Positions 1-7,325 of a stretch of 38,255 nt of DNA are shown here, piece by piece. Each line of letters opens with the position of its first letter. Within the stretch, counting starts at the first letter, position 1. Source of the stretch: Weissella confusa (lineage in GTDB: Bacteria > Bacillota > Bacilli > Lactobacillales > Lactobacillaceae); contig JQAY01000007.1 of NCBI GenBank assembly GCA_001436895.1, positions 1 to 38,255 on the forward strand. Reading direction: 5' to 3'. The position numbers were made by a program, and so were the translations under genes. The notes below the pieces were generated by a model. That model searched no databases. It had not been told where the DNA came from and saw only the letters and a list, made by a program, of their open reading frames with translations.

Positions 1-13
1 CAATGGTTTACGA

Positions 14-43
14 ACAGTCTTACTTCGGTAAGGCTGTTTTTTT
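14..43 (+). terminator. Rho-independent terminator of an upstream gene
   Basis: A 10-bp stem (ACAGTCTTAC with GTAAGGCTGT, one G-U pair) closes a TTCG tetraloop and is followed by seven T. It ends a transcript that enters from the left, outside the window. Confidence 0.9.
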
Positions 44-68
44 GTACATTTGGACTGTACGTAATCAC

Positions 69-97
69 TGTTTAATTGTCGTTGAACAACGTATAAT
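69..97 (+). promoter_or_regulatory. Probable promoter of the 476-aa gene leader
   Basis: A perfect TATAAT lies at 92-97. The -35 region at the right distance (69-74, TGTTTA) is poor. Transcription would start near 104 and give a leader of about 150 nt. Confidence 0.5.
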
Positions 98-103
98 CAT
101 CTA

Positions 104-252
104 TAAAGCAGACTGGGAATGTCGGAGGTTATAGACCTCCGACGTGACCAAGTCGCACTTATCAGGTGCGTCTTTGGTCTTACGCGTGACTAAAGTCAGG
201 GGTTTTAGACCAACAGCTGCTGTGATAAGAGACTGACAGGGGGTTCTAGATT
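104..252 (+). promoter_or_regulatory. Structured 5' leader of unknown class
   Basis: The leader holds a perfect 9-bp hairpin (121-129 with 135-143) and a second compound hairpin (146-151 with 174-179, 154-158 with 166-170). The segment GGTCT at 176-180 can pair either with GACC at 146-149 or with AGACC at 207-211, so two folds exclude each other. I see no T-box, SAM, purine, TPP, M-box or preQ1 motif. It could be a regulatory leader or a small RNA. The downstream SD (AGGGGG, about 238-243) is followed by the ATG at 253. Confidence 0.45.
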
Positions 253-1683
253 ATGGATGAATCAGAAATGCCGTTTGATGCGGATAACTTTATTCCAGCA
301 GATTATGCGGAATTGATTCGACAGTCATATGCTAAGCAAGGGGGCTTGGTACTACCACCGATTGATCAGACTGCGTTGATGATTAACCGTGCTTTAGCGG
401 TGTCAGTCAGCGATGATTTAGTCAAAAAGTATCATGATAACAAACAAGTCGATGATGACTTCGTTAACATTTTCGTGCGTCAAACGGTTGATTATGCCTT
501 TATCTTGACGAATGAAGTGCCTAACAATTGGACACCAGACAATCTTTTCCAAGCAATGGGCATGACGCTGGGCTACTTAGAAGTGGATCGCCAGTATACG
601 GGGCTACTTGTTGAACTGATGGAAGCAATCGTAGAGAACTTGGTTGAACGCGGCCTAATTCGTGATAGTTTCTTCACGCCTGACGTCCGTGCTTGGTTGA
701 TGGAGACGGTGCCTGAGTATTTAAATGACTTAGAAGAATCAATTGATGAACCACTTGATGATGAAGAAGTGGAATTGATGCAAAATCTGATGACTGAGCT
801 AGGGTTGGAAGTTACTGAAGATGAATTGCGTGAGACGAATGTTGATTTCGCCCAAGACACAACGACTGATGACGATGACTTGCGTGTGAAGTTCTTCTTT
901 GAAGTGTTGAACGATAGTGGTATACCAGCGCTATATAAACAACACCGTAGCATTCAACCAGTGATTAAGAAGCACATAGCGTACCTAAAGGAACACCAAG
1001 AGTTGTTGGTGTTAACAGTTGTTTATGTTGCACCAATGTGCGAATGGCTTGAAACCCAGATTGAAATGGGCGACTGGGCTGACACCCAATATGCGGTGCG
1101 CGACTTCTTTGATGGCTTAAATGGGTTGTTCCTACAAGACGTGGTGACGGTGTCTGAAAACGATGAACGTATTCACTATACAGCGGAACTACAGGCGCTA
1201 ATTACAGGGATTCTAGCGCATGAACCTGATGAGCTAGCTTATTCAGGTGATGACGGTGATGTGCCGGACTACGATGATGCAATTCACGACTTTATGACAG
1301 ACTTGGTTAACCGTGACGAGCTAACACCAGAAGGGTTGGAAACGGCGCAAGCGATTATTTCGATGGTCTTGGATGAGATAGCGGTTAAAACACACGCGAG
1401 TTTGCCAGCTATCACGCCAGATATGTTAGGCCAAGTACTACGCCAAAAGTTCCAAACGTTTGATTTGTTTGGTTTAGATGGTTTTGAATTTGTTGATGAT
1501 ATCGTGATTGAGTTTGCACGTTGGGCAGCTGCTCAAGATTTGATGCCAAAGGCTAACGTTCTGAAGTGGGGTAAAGCGATTGAAACAGTTCAGTTCGATC
1601 GTTACGCGTACGCATTAATTGTGGATGCTGCGAATAAACTAGAGATGGTTGAAATCGGACAAGATATGCCGGCAATATATTAA
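253..1683 (+). CDS. Acidic 476-aa protein of unknown function
   Basis: I do not recognise a family. The protein is strongly acidic, with many Asp/Glu runs around residues 160-215 and 325-345, and has no signal peptide or clear membrane segment, so it is probably cytoplasmic. It looks mainly helical. Two stretches resemble each other loosely, each starting with a TPD motif and running into hydrophobic/acidic helices (about residues 93-138 and 391-435), which could mean a duplicated domain. ATG at 253 has an AGGGGG SD nine bases upstream. It stands alone between a long structured leader and a terminator at 1693. Whether it is conserved outside its genus cannot be told here. Confidence 0.8.
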   Translation: MDESEMPFDADNFIPADYAELIRQSYAKQGGLVLPPIDQTALMINRALAVSVSDDLVKKYHDNKQVDDDFVNIFVRQTVDYAFILTNEVPNNWTPDNLFQAMGMTLGYLEVDRQYTGLLVELMEAIVENLVERGLIRDSFFTPDVRAWLMETVPEYLNDLEESIDEPLDDEEVELMQNLMTELGLEVTEDELRETNVDFAQDTTTDDDDLRVKFFFEVLNDSGIPALYKQHRSIQPVIKKHIAYLKEHQELLVLTVVYVAPMCEWLETQIEMGDWADTQYAVRDFFDGLNGLFLQDVVTVSENDERIHYTAELQALITGILAHEPDELAYSGDDGDVPDYDDAIHDFMTDLVNRDELTPEGLETAQAIISMVLDEIAVKTHASLPAITPDMLGQVLRQKFQTFDLFGLDGFEFVDDIVIEFARWAAAQDLMPKANVLKWGKAIETVQFDRYAYALIVDAANKLEMVEIGQDMPAIY

Positions 1684-1692
1684 GAAATTTTT

Positions 1693-1720
1693 AGCTGACC
1701 TGGATAGGGTCGGCTTTTTC
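1693..1720 (+). terminator. Terminator after the 476-aa gene
   Basis: AGCTGACC (1693-1700) pairs with GGTCGGCT (1708-1715), and a T-run follows. It lies nine bases after the stop codon. Confidence 0.85.
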
Positions 1721-1759
1721 TTTTCGCCTTTGGTATGGTTTACACAGGAGGATAAACAT

Positions 1760-2071
1760 ATGGTTCAAATCCTGTTATTACTAATATATATAAGCGATAT
1801 TTTACTCACACCACTATTTGGTGTACATCCACTTTTGATTATTTTGCCAGCTATTATTGCCACGTTGACGTTATACATGTTTTTAAAGCGCGTTTCGACT
1901 CGCACGAGTTGTTGGGTTGCCACAATTATCATTTTAATTGCCGGGGTCATCTTGGCCGTTCCGGTTGAACACGCCTATTGGATTGCGTTACAACGCGTCA
2001 TGTTTGGTCAATTATTGGCAGTGATTCTGTTAACGCTAATGACCGTGGGCATGCGTTCCGTACAACACTAA
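1760..2071 (+). CDS. Small integral membrane protein, 103 aa
   Basis: Function unknown. Almost the whole protein is hydrophobic, with three to four predicted membrane segments: about residues 3-20, 22-42, 50-68 and 74-95. The basic stretch KRVSTR lies between the second and third. The frame is open upstream to 1649, but the start at 1760 is chosen because AGGAGG at 1746-1751 stands eight bases before this ATG, while the upstream part overlaps the previous gene and its terminator. No catalytic motif is visible. No own promoter is obvious, so it may depend on read-through or on a weak promoter in the terminator region. Confidence 0.75.
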   Translation: MVQILLLLIYISDILLTPLFGVHPLLIILPAIIATLTLYMFLKRVSTRTSCWVATIIILIAGVILAVPVEHAYWIALQRVMFGQLLAVILLTLMTVGMRSVQH

Positions 2072-2088
2072 TCACGACCCTAGCCACG

Positions 2089-2097
2089 TGCTATAAT
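2089..2097 (+). promoter_or_regulatory. Extended -10 promoter of the HAD gene
   Basis: TGCTATAAT, an extended -10 with perfect TATAAT at 2092-2097. The -35 region is poor, as is usual for this promoter type. Confidence 0.6.
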
Positions 2098-2130
2098 GAA
2101 GGCACTAAGTATTGAGGAGTTCACCAAGTT

Positions 2131-2754
2131 ATGAAGACATTCATTTTCGACGTTGATGGCACGCTGTTGAGCACAGAGAGCATGTACATGAAGTCATTGC
2201 AATTTACTTTGGAAGCCAATGGTATTCACAAGGAATACGAAGATCTTTATGCCATTTTCGGGTTGCCTTCATTGGACGCGTTGATTAAGTTCAACATCGA
2301 AAACCCAGAAGAGATGCAAAAAGAGTGGCAAAGTCACTATCACGATTTCTGGAACGAAGTGAAGTTGTTTGACGGTATTCACGACATGTTGGCTGATTTG
2401 AAGGCGACCGGGGTTAAGATGGGGATTGTGACCTCTAACACGCCAGAAGAATTTGCGGATCACGCCGATAACTTCGAGATTAATGGTTTCTTCGATGATT
2501 TCGTCTTTGCCGGTCAAACACCAAAGATGAAGCCAGCCGCTGATCCAATTTTGAAGTCAATGGCTGACCTAGATGCGGATCCTTCAGAGTCAATTTACAT
2601 CGGTGATTCAGTGCACGACATGCACGCTGCGCACAACGCTGGTATTAAGTTTGGGATGGCTTCATGGGGTGTCCGTGACCGTGCTGTCTTTAACGATGAA
2701 GCGGATATTATCTTTGAAACACCTGCTGACATTTTAAAGTTGGCTGAAAAGTAA
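2131..2754 (+). CDS. HAD-family phosphatase (phosphoglycolate phosphatase-like)
   Basis: Haloacid dehalogenase superfamily hydrolase of 207 aa, the usual size for the Gph/PGMB-like subfamily I. Motif I is FDVDGT (nucleophile Asp7, general acid Asp9). Motif II is the Thr-Ser of GIVTSN (about residues 98-103). The motif III lysine is probably in KMKPAADP (about 131-138). Motif IV is IYIGDSVHD (about 155-163). A helical cap occupies roughly residues 15-80. Such enzymes remove phosphate from small metabolites in the cytoplasm; the exact substrate cannot be read from sequence. It has its own extended -10 promoter, a GAGGAG SD and its own terminator, so it is a single-gene unit. Confidence 0.88.
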   Translation: MKTFIFDVDGTLLSTESMYMKSLQFTLEANGIHKEYEDLYAIFGLPSLDALIKFNIENPEEMQKEWQSHYHDFWNEVKLFDGIHDMLADLKATGVKMGIVTSNTPEEFADHADNFEINGFFDDFVFAGQTPKMKPAADPILKSMADLDADPSESIYIGDSVHDMHAAHNAGIKFGMASWGVRDRAVFNDEADIIFETPADILKLAEK

Positions 2755-2761
2755 GCGATTA

Positions 2762-2786
2762 GACCTGGTCCTTTACCAGGTCTTTT
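2762..2786 (+). terminator. Terminator after the HAD gene
   Basis: GACCTGGT (2762-2769) pairs perfectly with ACCAGGTC (2775-2782), followed by TTTT. Confidence 0.9.
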
Positions 2787-2823
2787 ACTTTTTCACCGTA
2801 GATTTCCGGAATAGGCCTGGCAA

Positions 2824-2832
2824 TGTTATAAT
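2824..2832 (+). promoter_or_regulatory. Extended -10 promoter of the murI operon
   Basis: TGTTATAAT: TG, one base, then TATAAT at 2827-2832. The -35 region is weak. It drives murI and probably the two genes behind it. Confidence 0.6.
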
Positions 2833-2865
2833 GAAGACTTAGAAAAAACGAAAGAAGTGAAGATA

Positions 2866-3711
2866 ATGGATAATCGTGCAATTGGTTACATCGATTCTGG
2901 TATCGGTGGGTTGACCGTGGTCAAGCAAGCCTTGCTGCAAATTCCTGATGAACAAGTCTACTACGTGGGGGACACGGCGCGTATGCCTTATGGTCCACGC
3001 CCACAGGATGAAGTCCTCGGCTTCACTTGGCAAATGGTTAATTATTTGCTGAAGAAGGATATCAAGATGCTGGTCGTAGCCTGCAATACCGCGACTGCAG
3101 CCGCACTTCCTGACCTTCAAGCTAAGCTAGACATCCCAGTTGTTGGTGTTATTCAACCTGGTGTCGATGCCGCTTTGCGTAAGTCAACGGATGGTGAAAT
3201 TGGTGTTATCGCAACGGCCGGAACAGTTAAGTCATTGGCTTACTACAATGGTTTGTTGCAAGGAAACCGTGCAGCTAACGTTGTGCAACTCGCTGCGCCA
3301 GAATTCGTCGATGTGGCCGAAAATCACGACTACACCTCAGAATTTGCTCGCCAGGTGGTTAAGGAAAAGTTGACGTACTTTAAGAACCACCAAGTTGATA
3401 CGTTGATTCTTGGATGCACGCACTTCCCATTGATGGAAGGCTTTATTCAAGAAGCGATGGGACCAAAGGTAACGTTGGTTAACTCTGGTGCCGAGACGAT
3501 TTCAACGGTTGTCGAGTTCTTGGACAAGTATGATTTGCGTCACGCTGCAGCAAACCCAGCTGATCACACAAACGACGAATACTTTACGACTGGTAGCGTA
3601 AAGCGCTTTGCTACGATTGGTGGTCGTTGGTTGGATGATAAGGAAATGACAGTTAAGCACTTGGATATCGTTGGTGATACACTAGTGTTGAATGAATCTG
3701 TTACAGACTAA
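2866..3711 (+). CDS. murI: Glutamate racemase
   Basis: Cofactor-independent racemase that makes D-glutamate for peptidoglycan. The sequence shows the family N-terminus IGYIDSGIGGLTV, the first catalytic cysteine in VACNTATA (Cys73), and the second in ILGCTHFPL (Cys184); the two cysteines act as acid and base on opposite faces of the substrate. At 281 aa it has normal length. A GTG nine bases upstream (2857) is also in frame; ATG at 2866 is preferred because it leaves a usual N-terminal length before IGYIDSG. First gene of an operon with rdgB (18-bp gap) and the phosphodiesterase, an arrangement common in Firmicutes. Confidence 0.95.
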   Translation: MDNRAIGYIDSGIGGLTVVKQALLQIPDEQVYYVGDTARMPYGPRPQDEVLGFTWQMVNYLLKKDIKMLVVACNTATAAALPDLQAKLDIPVVGVIQPGVDAALRKSTDGEIGVIATAGTVKSLAYYNGLLQGNRAANVVQLAAPEFVDVAENHDYTSEFARQVVKEKLTYFKNHQVDTLILGCTHFPLMEGFIQEAMGPKVTLVNSGAETISTVVEFLDKYDLRHAAANPADHTNDEYFTTGSVKRFATIGGRWLDDKEMTVKHLDIVGDTLVLNESVTD

Positions 3712-3729
3712 AGTCACAAAGGGGGCCTC

Positions 3730-4326
3730 ATGGCAAAGTTGATTTTTGCGTCAAAGAACGAAGGTAAGGTGCGCGAATTCCGCGAGCTTCTAACGCCACT
3801 TGGTATTGACGTTGTGTCATTGAACGAATTGGACAATGTGCCAGCCATTATTGAAGATGGTACGACGTTCCAAGAGAATGCCACGATTAAGGCAGAAACG
3901 ATTGCGCACGCATTTGGTGTGCCAGTTGTTGCCGAAGATGCCGGTTTGATGGTTGATGCGTTGAACGGTGCGCCAGGTGTCTACTCAGCGCGCTATGCGG
4001 GTGATCACGATGATGCAGCTAACAATGCAAAGTTGTTGCACGAACTTGAAAGTACGCCTGATATCGACCGCACAGCCTCATTCCACGCTGTGATTGTAGC
4101 GATTAAGCCAGATGGTAAGCGCTTGGTTGCTGCTGGTAAGGTTGACGGACGTATTCTGCGCGAAGCACGTGGTGAAGGCGGCTTTGGGTATGACCCATTG
4201 TTCTACTACGAACCATTCGATAAGACGTTGGCCGAATTGACGCCATCCGAGAAGAATGAAATTTCACACCGTGGGGCTGCTTTACGTGAGTTTATGACTG
4301 AGTTTAAAAACTGGTGGGAGGATTAA
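3730..4326 (+). CDS. rdgB: XTP/dITP pyrophosphatase (Ham1/RdgB family)
   Basis: Removes non-canonical purine nucleotides such as XTP and dITP, releasing pyrophosphate, and so keeps them out of DNA and RNA. The hallmark SxNxGK is at the N-terminus (Ser8, Asn10, Gly12, Lys13). The acidic pocket VVAEDAGLMVDALNGAPGV lies around residues 65-85, and the substrate loop GEGGFGYDPLF around 149-159; SHRG comes near the C-terminus. At 198 aa it is the normal length. SD is AAAGGGGG. It lies between murI and the phosphodiesterase, three bases before the latter, and is probably translated from the same message. Confidence 0.95.
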   Translation: MAKLIFASKNEGKVREFRELLTPLGIDVVSLNELDNVPAIIEDGTTFQENATIKAETIAHAFGVPVVAEDAGLMVDALNGAPGVYSARYAGDHDDAANNAKLLHELESTPDIDRTASFHAVIVAIKPDGKRLVAAGKVDGRILREARGEGGFGYDPLFYYEPFDKTLAELTPSEKNEISHRGAALREFMTEFKNWWED

Positions 4327-4329
4327 ATC

Positions 4330-4848
4330 ATGGATTACTTGATTATTTCTGATGCACACGGCGATCGCCAAATTTTGGAAGATGTCGTGAATCACTACCG
4401 CGGTAAGGTAAAGGCCATGTTCTACAACGGTGATTCAGAGTTGTCACGCTCTGATGAGTTGTTCAACGACTTGTTGCCAGTTATCGGAAACATGGATACG
4501 GATCCAATGTTCCCAGATGACCGTGATTACAAGGATGATAACTTTACGGCTTACCAAACGCACGGTCACTTGGTACACACTGAGGTATCATTGAACCAAT
4601 TGCGTGAGGTTGCGTCAGCTAAGGGTGTTGATGTGGTCTTGTCAGGTCACACGCACGTTTTGGGCGCCGAAGAGATTGATGGCCGTTTGTTCATCAACCC
4701 TGGTTCAATTTCATTGCCAAAGGGACAATACGCTTACCTTGGTGGTACGTATGCCATTTTGACGGTTGAGCCAACGCAATTTATCGTACAATTCTACACG
4801 CGCGATATGAAGCCGGTAGAAGGCCTACGTTTTACGTTTAAGCGTTAA
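4330..4848 (+). CDS. YfcE/MJ0936-type metallophosphoesterase
   Basis: Small calcineurin-like phosphodiesterase of 172 aa. Metal ligands are visible in order: Asp8 and His10 (SDAHGD), the Asp of NGDSE, GNMD, the His of THGH, and the final GHTH box followed by NPGS. This matches the YfcE/YsnB group of divalent-metal phosphodiesterases whose physiological substrate is not settled. It starts three bases after the rdgB stop, with its SD (GGGAGG) inside the end of rdgB, so the two are translationally linked. A bidirectional terminator follows. Confidence 0.9.
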   Translation: MDYLIISDAHGDRQILEDVVNHYRGKVKAMFYNGDSELSRSDELFNDLLPVIGNMDTDPMFPDDRDYKDDNFTAYQTHGHLVHTEVSLNQLREVASAKGVDVVLSGHTHVLGAEEIDGRLFINPGSISLPKGQYAYLGGTYAILTVEPTQFIVQFYTRDMKPVEGLRFTFKR

Positions 4849-4860
4849 TCGAATATAAAC

Positions 4861-4905
4861 AAAGAGACCTAGCAGGACGGGTTACCGCCTTGCTAGGTCT
4901 CTTTT
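4861..4905. terminator. Bidirectional terminator between convergent genes
   Basis: AGAGACCTAGCA pairs with TGCTAGGTCTCT around an 18-nt loop. TTTT on the plus strand and AAA-rich bases at the other foot serve both the phosphodiesterase and spxH transcripts. Confidence 0.9.
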
Positions 4906-5530
4906 AGCCTTCTTCTACTTCTGTGACGCCACCGTTGTGTAGGAAGCCGTCATATTCTCTTAGCCGCTGACGAGTTGCCGACAAGAAAAGTCGGGTCAAG
5001 TGCTCATCAGAAAAATCATCGGTTCTGACGGCATATTCAGAACGATCAGTGTCGTAAACCACCAATGCAGGGAAGTTACGAACGCCCATTTCGGCTGCCA
5101 AGTTTTGATCGGCGCGGAATGCTTGCACGGCAAGGTCGCTATTGCGATCCTCGACAAACATTTCCTGGTCCAATGCCAAATCGTTAACAGTTTGCATCAC
5201 CAACTCATCAGAATAGGCGTGTCCCTGTAATAGGGCCTGTTGGGTGGCCATCAAGTACTCACGCGCAGCTTTCTTACCTTGGAATTGAGCCGCCTTGGTA
5301 TCAACAGCGACTTGATAAAGTGTCTGTGATACGACGTTCAAATCGTGCAAAGAAGGGTGCAATGAGTTTGATGACGCCATCGCAGTTTGGCGAGCAGATT
5401 GCATCGTCACAACTGGAATGATTTGCATGGCAACTTTTTTATTTGATTGTTCTACGTATGTCGCTAGTTTCTTTTCGGTCTCTAAGCAGTCACCGGAAAG
5501 TGGGTTCACGAAGTGGTACACCTCTAACAT
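4904..5530 (-). CDS. spxH: SpxH/YjbH-like adaptor (DsbA fold)
   Basis: DsbA/thioredoxin-fold protein of 208 aa. The N-terminus YHFVNPLSGDCLETE is where the family has its CxxC-like site; only Cys15 remains, so it is not a normal disulfide oxidoreductase. The cis-Pro segment is GVRNFPALVVYD (about 150-161). In Bacillus and Staphylococcus the homologue delivers the stress regulator Spx to ClpXP. The call rests on fold, length and place: it diverges from a relQ-nadK-rluD-like block, like Bacillus yjbH next to yjbM-yjbN-yjbO. GGAGG lies 12 bases before the ATG, rather far. A 12-bp inverted repeat sits at its predicted transcription start. Confidence 0.82.
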   Translation of the reverse strand: MLEVYHFVNPLSGDCLETEKKLATYVEQSNKKVAMQIIPVVTMQSARQTAMASSNSLHPSLHDLNVVSQTLYQVAVDTKAAQFQGKKAAREYLMATQQALLQGHAYSDELVMQTVNDLALDQEMFVEDRNSDLAVQAFRADQNLAAEMGVRNFPALVVYDTDRSEYAVRTDDFSDEHLTRLFLSATRQRLREYDGFLHNGGVTEVEEG

Positions 5531-5561
5531 AATGAGCCACGACCTCCAAAACTTTTCTTAT

Positions 5562-5594
5562 GGATATGAAAAAATGCATGTCTTTTTCATATCC
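5562..5594. repeat. 12-bp perfect inverted repeat at the spxH start site
   Basis: GGATATGAAAAA (5562-5573) is repeated inverted at 5583-5594 around a 9-nt centre. On the minus strand it begins about at the transcription start predicted from TATAAT at 5603-5598. It could be an operator or a 5'-end stem-loop on the spxH mRNA. Confidence 0.7.
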
Positions 5595-5831
5595 TCGATT
5601 ATATTACCTGTTCCACCGAGCGCTGTCTAATTTGTACGCTCCAAAATTCGCAATAACATCAACTCTTAACTCGATTGCAACAAGTGTCACAAAACTTTTG
5701 CGTGAGATGCGGAAGTTCTGTGAATTTTTAACCGTAATAAGCATAGCGCATTTGGTGCTAAAATGCTGAAAATCTGTTTCTAATGTCTTGTATTTAGGGC
5801 AAAGAATTAGCGGGAAAAAGGCTGGTCATTT

Positions 5832-5840
5832 TGCTATAAT
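5832..5840 (+). promoter_or_regulatory. Extended -10 promoter of relQ
   Basis: TGCTATAAT with perfect TATAAT at 5835-5840. Transcription would begin near 5847, giving a leader of about 28 nt. This rules out the longer upstream open frame as the true relQ start. Confidence 0.65.
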
Positions 5841-5874
5841 AGAGGAAGTGAGAAAAAAGTCGGGGGATAACGAC

Positions 5875-6480
5875 ATGACACAGATTGAGTGGGAGAAATT
5901 ACTACAACCGTACGTTCAGGCTGTGGACGAACTTAAGGTCAAGTTACGTGGTATGCGCACGGAATTTGAATTGGCAGGTGTGAAGACACCGGTTGAGTTT
6001 GTGACTGGACGTGTTAAGGCCATTCCAAATATCGAGGAAAAAGCCGTTCGTCGTCACATCGACCTGGAACGTTTGGAACAAGACATGGAAGATTTGGCGG
6101 GGGTCCGAATCATGACGCAGTTCACAGAAGATATCTACAAGATTGTGGATCTGCTGCGTCAACGCAAAGACATGGTAATTTTGGAAGAACGTGATTACGT
6201 AACGAATGCCAAGCCATCCGGGTACCGTTCTTACCACATCGTGATTGAGTATCCAGTTCAAACAATCACTGGCGAAAAGAAGATTTTGGCCGAAATTCAA
6301 GTACGTACGATGCAAATGAATGTGTGGGCAACCATTGAACACGCCATCAATTACAAGTACGACGGTGAATATACTGAAGAAATGACTGAGAAGTTGCGTG
6401 AAGTGGCTGAATTAAGCATTCGCGTCGACGAATTATTCTCAGAGTTACACAATGGGTTAGACAATCATACCGAGGCCTAA
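5875..6480 (+). CDS. relQ: Small alarmone synthetase RelQ (GTP pyrophosphokinase)
   Basis: Single-domain (p)ppGpp synthetase: transfers pyrophosphate from ATP to GDP or GTP without the hydrolase and regulatory domains of long RelA/SpoT. Motifs (numbering from this start): DLAGVRI (73-79), SGYRSYH (115-121), EIQVRTMQMNVWATIEH (140-156). Length is 201 aa, typical of RelQ/YjbM, which forms tetramers. The open frame extends 29 codons upstream, but the start at 5875 follows GGGGGATAACGAC and the promoter at 5832-5840 lies inside the extension. It heads an operon with nadK, an RluD-like gene and mgtE. Confidence 0.94.
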   Translation: MTQIEWEKLLQPYVQAVDELKVKLRGMRTEFELAGVKTPVEFVTGRVKAIPNIEEKAVRRHIDLERLEQDMEDLAGVRIMTQFTEDIYKIVDLLRQRKDMVILEERDYVTNAKPSGYRSYHIVIEYPVQTITGEKKILAEIQVRTMQMNVWATIEHAINYKYDGEYTEEMTEKLREVAELSIRVDELFSELHNGLDNHTEA

Positions 6481-6509
6481 TCCAGGTAGCAGGAAAGAAG
6501 ACGACTAGC

Positions 6510-7325
6510 ATGAAACTAGCAATTTATAGTAACAATGGTGCACAATCGAAAGCGGTTGTTGCCTTGTTCAAAGAGAAATTAGCAGAGCGCAACACGGACC
6601 GCATTGTCTTTGACGATGAGCACCCAGATGTTGTGATTTCTGTCGGTGGTGATGGCACGTTGCTAGGTGCGTTCCACCATTATGCCGATCAATTGGCTTT
6701 TGTGCGCTTTATTGGTGTGCACACGGGTCACTTGGGCTTTTATGCGGACTGGCAACATTTCGAAATTGATGAACTTATCGATAGTCTGGTGGCCGATGAA
6801 GAGTCACGTACGGTCAAGTATCCATTGTTGGAAGCGCGCGTCCGTTATACGGATGGTCGCGAAGAACGCGTGTTGGCGTTGAATGAAGCCGCCATTAAGC
6901 GTCCTTTGGGAACGTTGGTGGCGGATGTTTACATTCAAGGTGAGCTATTTGAGCGCTTCCGTGGGGATGGCCTAACTGCTTCAACACCAACAGGATCAAC
7001 GGCCTACAATAAGGCCATCGGTGGTGCTGTGATGCACCCAAGTCTTGAAGCAATTCAATTGGCTGAAATCGCCTCAATTAACAGTCGTGTCTTCCGAACA
7101 CTTGGTTCACCATTGATTATCGGTAGTCACGAAGTTATTCGTGTGCAACTAGAGAACGATGGCGCTGCTGTGACGTTGAGTTTCGACCACTTGAGCAAGA
7201 TTGCCTCAAACATCGACTGGATTGAGTTCCGTGTCGCCCAAACAAAAATTCAATTTGCTGAGTACCGACACATGCATTTCTGGCATCGTGTCCAATCGAG
7301 TTTCATCGGCACGGAGGTAAACTAA
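6510..7325 (+). CDS. nadK: NAD kinase
   Basis: Phosphorylates NAD to NADP. Visible motifs are GGDGTLLGAFH (from residue 46), the NE of LNEAAIKR (about 124-130), and the diphosphate/ribose loop GDGLTASTPTGSTAY (152-166). Length of 271 aa matches bacterial PpnK. It lies 29 bases after relQ, and its stop overlaps the ATG of the next gene by one base (TAATG). A GGAAAG-like SD lies somewhat far upstream. The relQ-nadK-pseudouridine synthase order is shared with Bacillus yjbM-yjbN-yjbO. Confidence 0.95.
   Translation: MKLAIYSNNGAQSKAVVALFKEKLAERNTDRIVFDDEHPDVVISVGGDGTLLGAFHHYADQLAFVRFIGVHTGHLGFYADWQHFEIDELIDSLVADEESRTVKYPLLEARVRYTDGREERVLALNEAAIKRPLGTLVADVYIQGELFERFRGDGLTASTPTGSTAYNKAIGGAVMHPSLEAIQLAEIASINSRVFRTLGSPLIIGSHEVIRVQLENDGAAVTLSFDHLSKIASNIDWIEFRVAQTKIQFAEYRHMHFWHRVQSSFIGTEVN

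Larger units (their letters stand above)
5531..5874. other. Divergent spxH-relQ intergenic region
   Basis: This 344-bp gap holds promoters for both directions. For spxH there is TATAAT on the minus strand (5603-5598) with a poor -35. For relQ there is TGCTATAAT (5832-5840) and a possible second site TGCTAAAAT (5756-5764). The inverted repeat at 5562-5594 is listed separately. The open frames crossing the region lack SD sequences and coding character, and I call no gene here. Confidence 0.6.

Noticed and set aside
573-953. Open frame of 126 codons on the minus strand inside the 476-aa gene
   Set aside because: Serine-rich antisense shadow of Asp/Glu codons in the real gene; no SD and no family signs.
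5418-5769. Two plus-strand frames between spxH and relQ
   Set aside because: They lack SD sequences, cover the spxH promoter region and the inverted repeat, and show no coding character.
5788-5874. N-terminal extension of relQ
   Set aside because: The promoter (TATAAT 5835-5840) lies inside it, and ATG 5875 gives the usual RelQ length.
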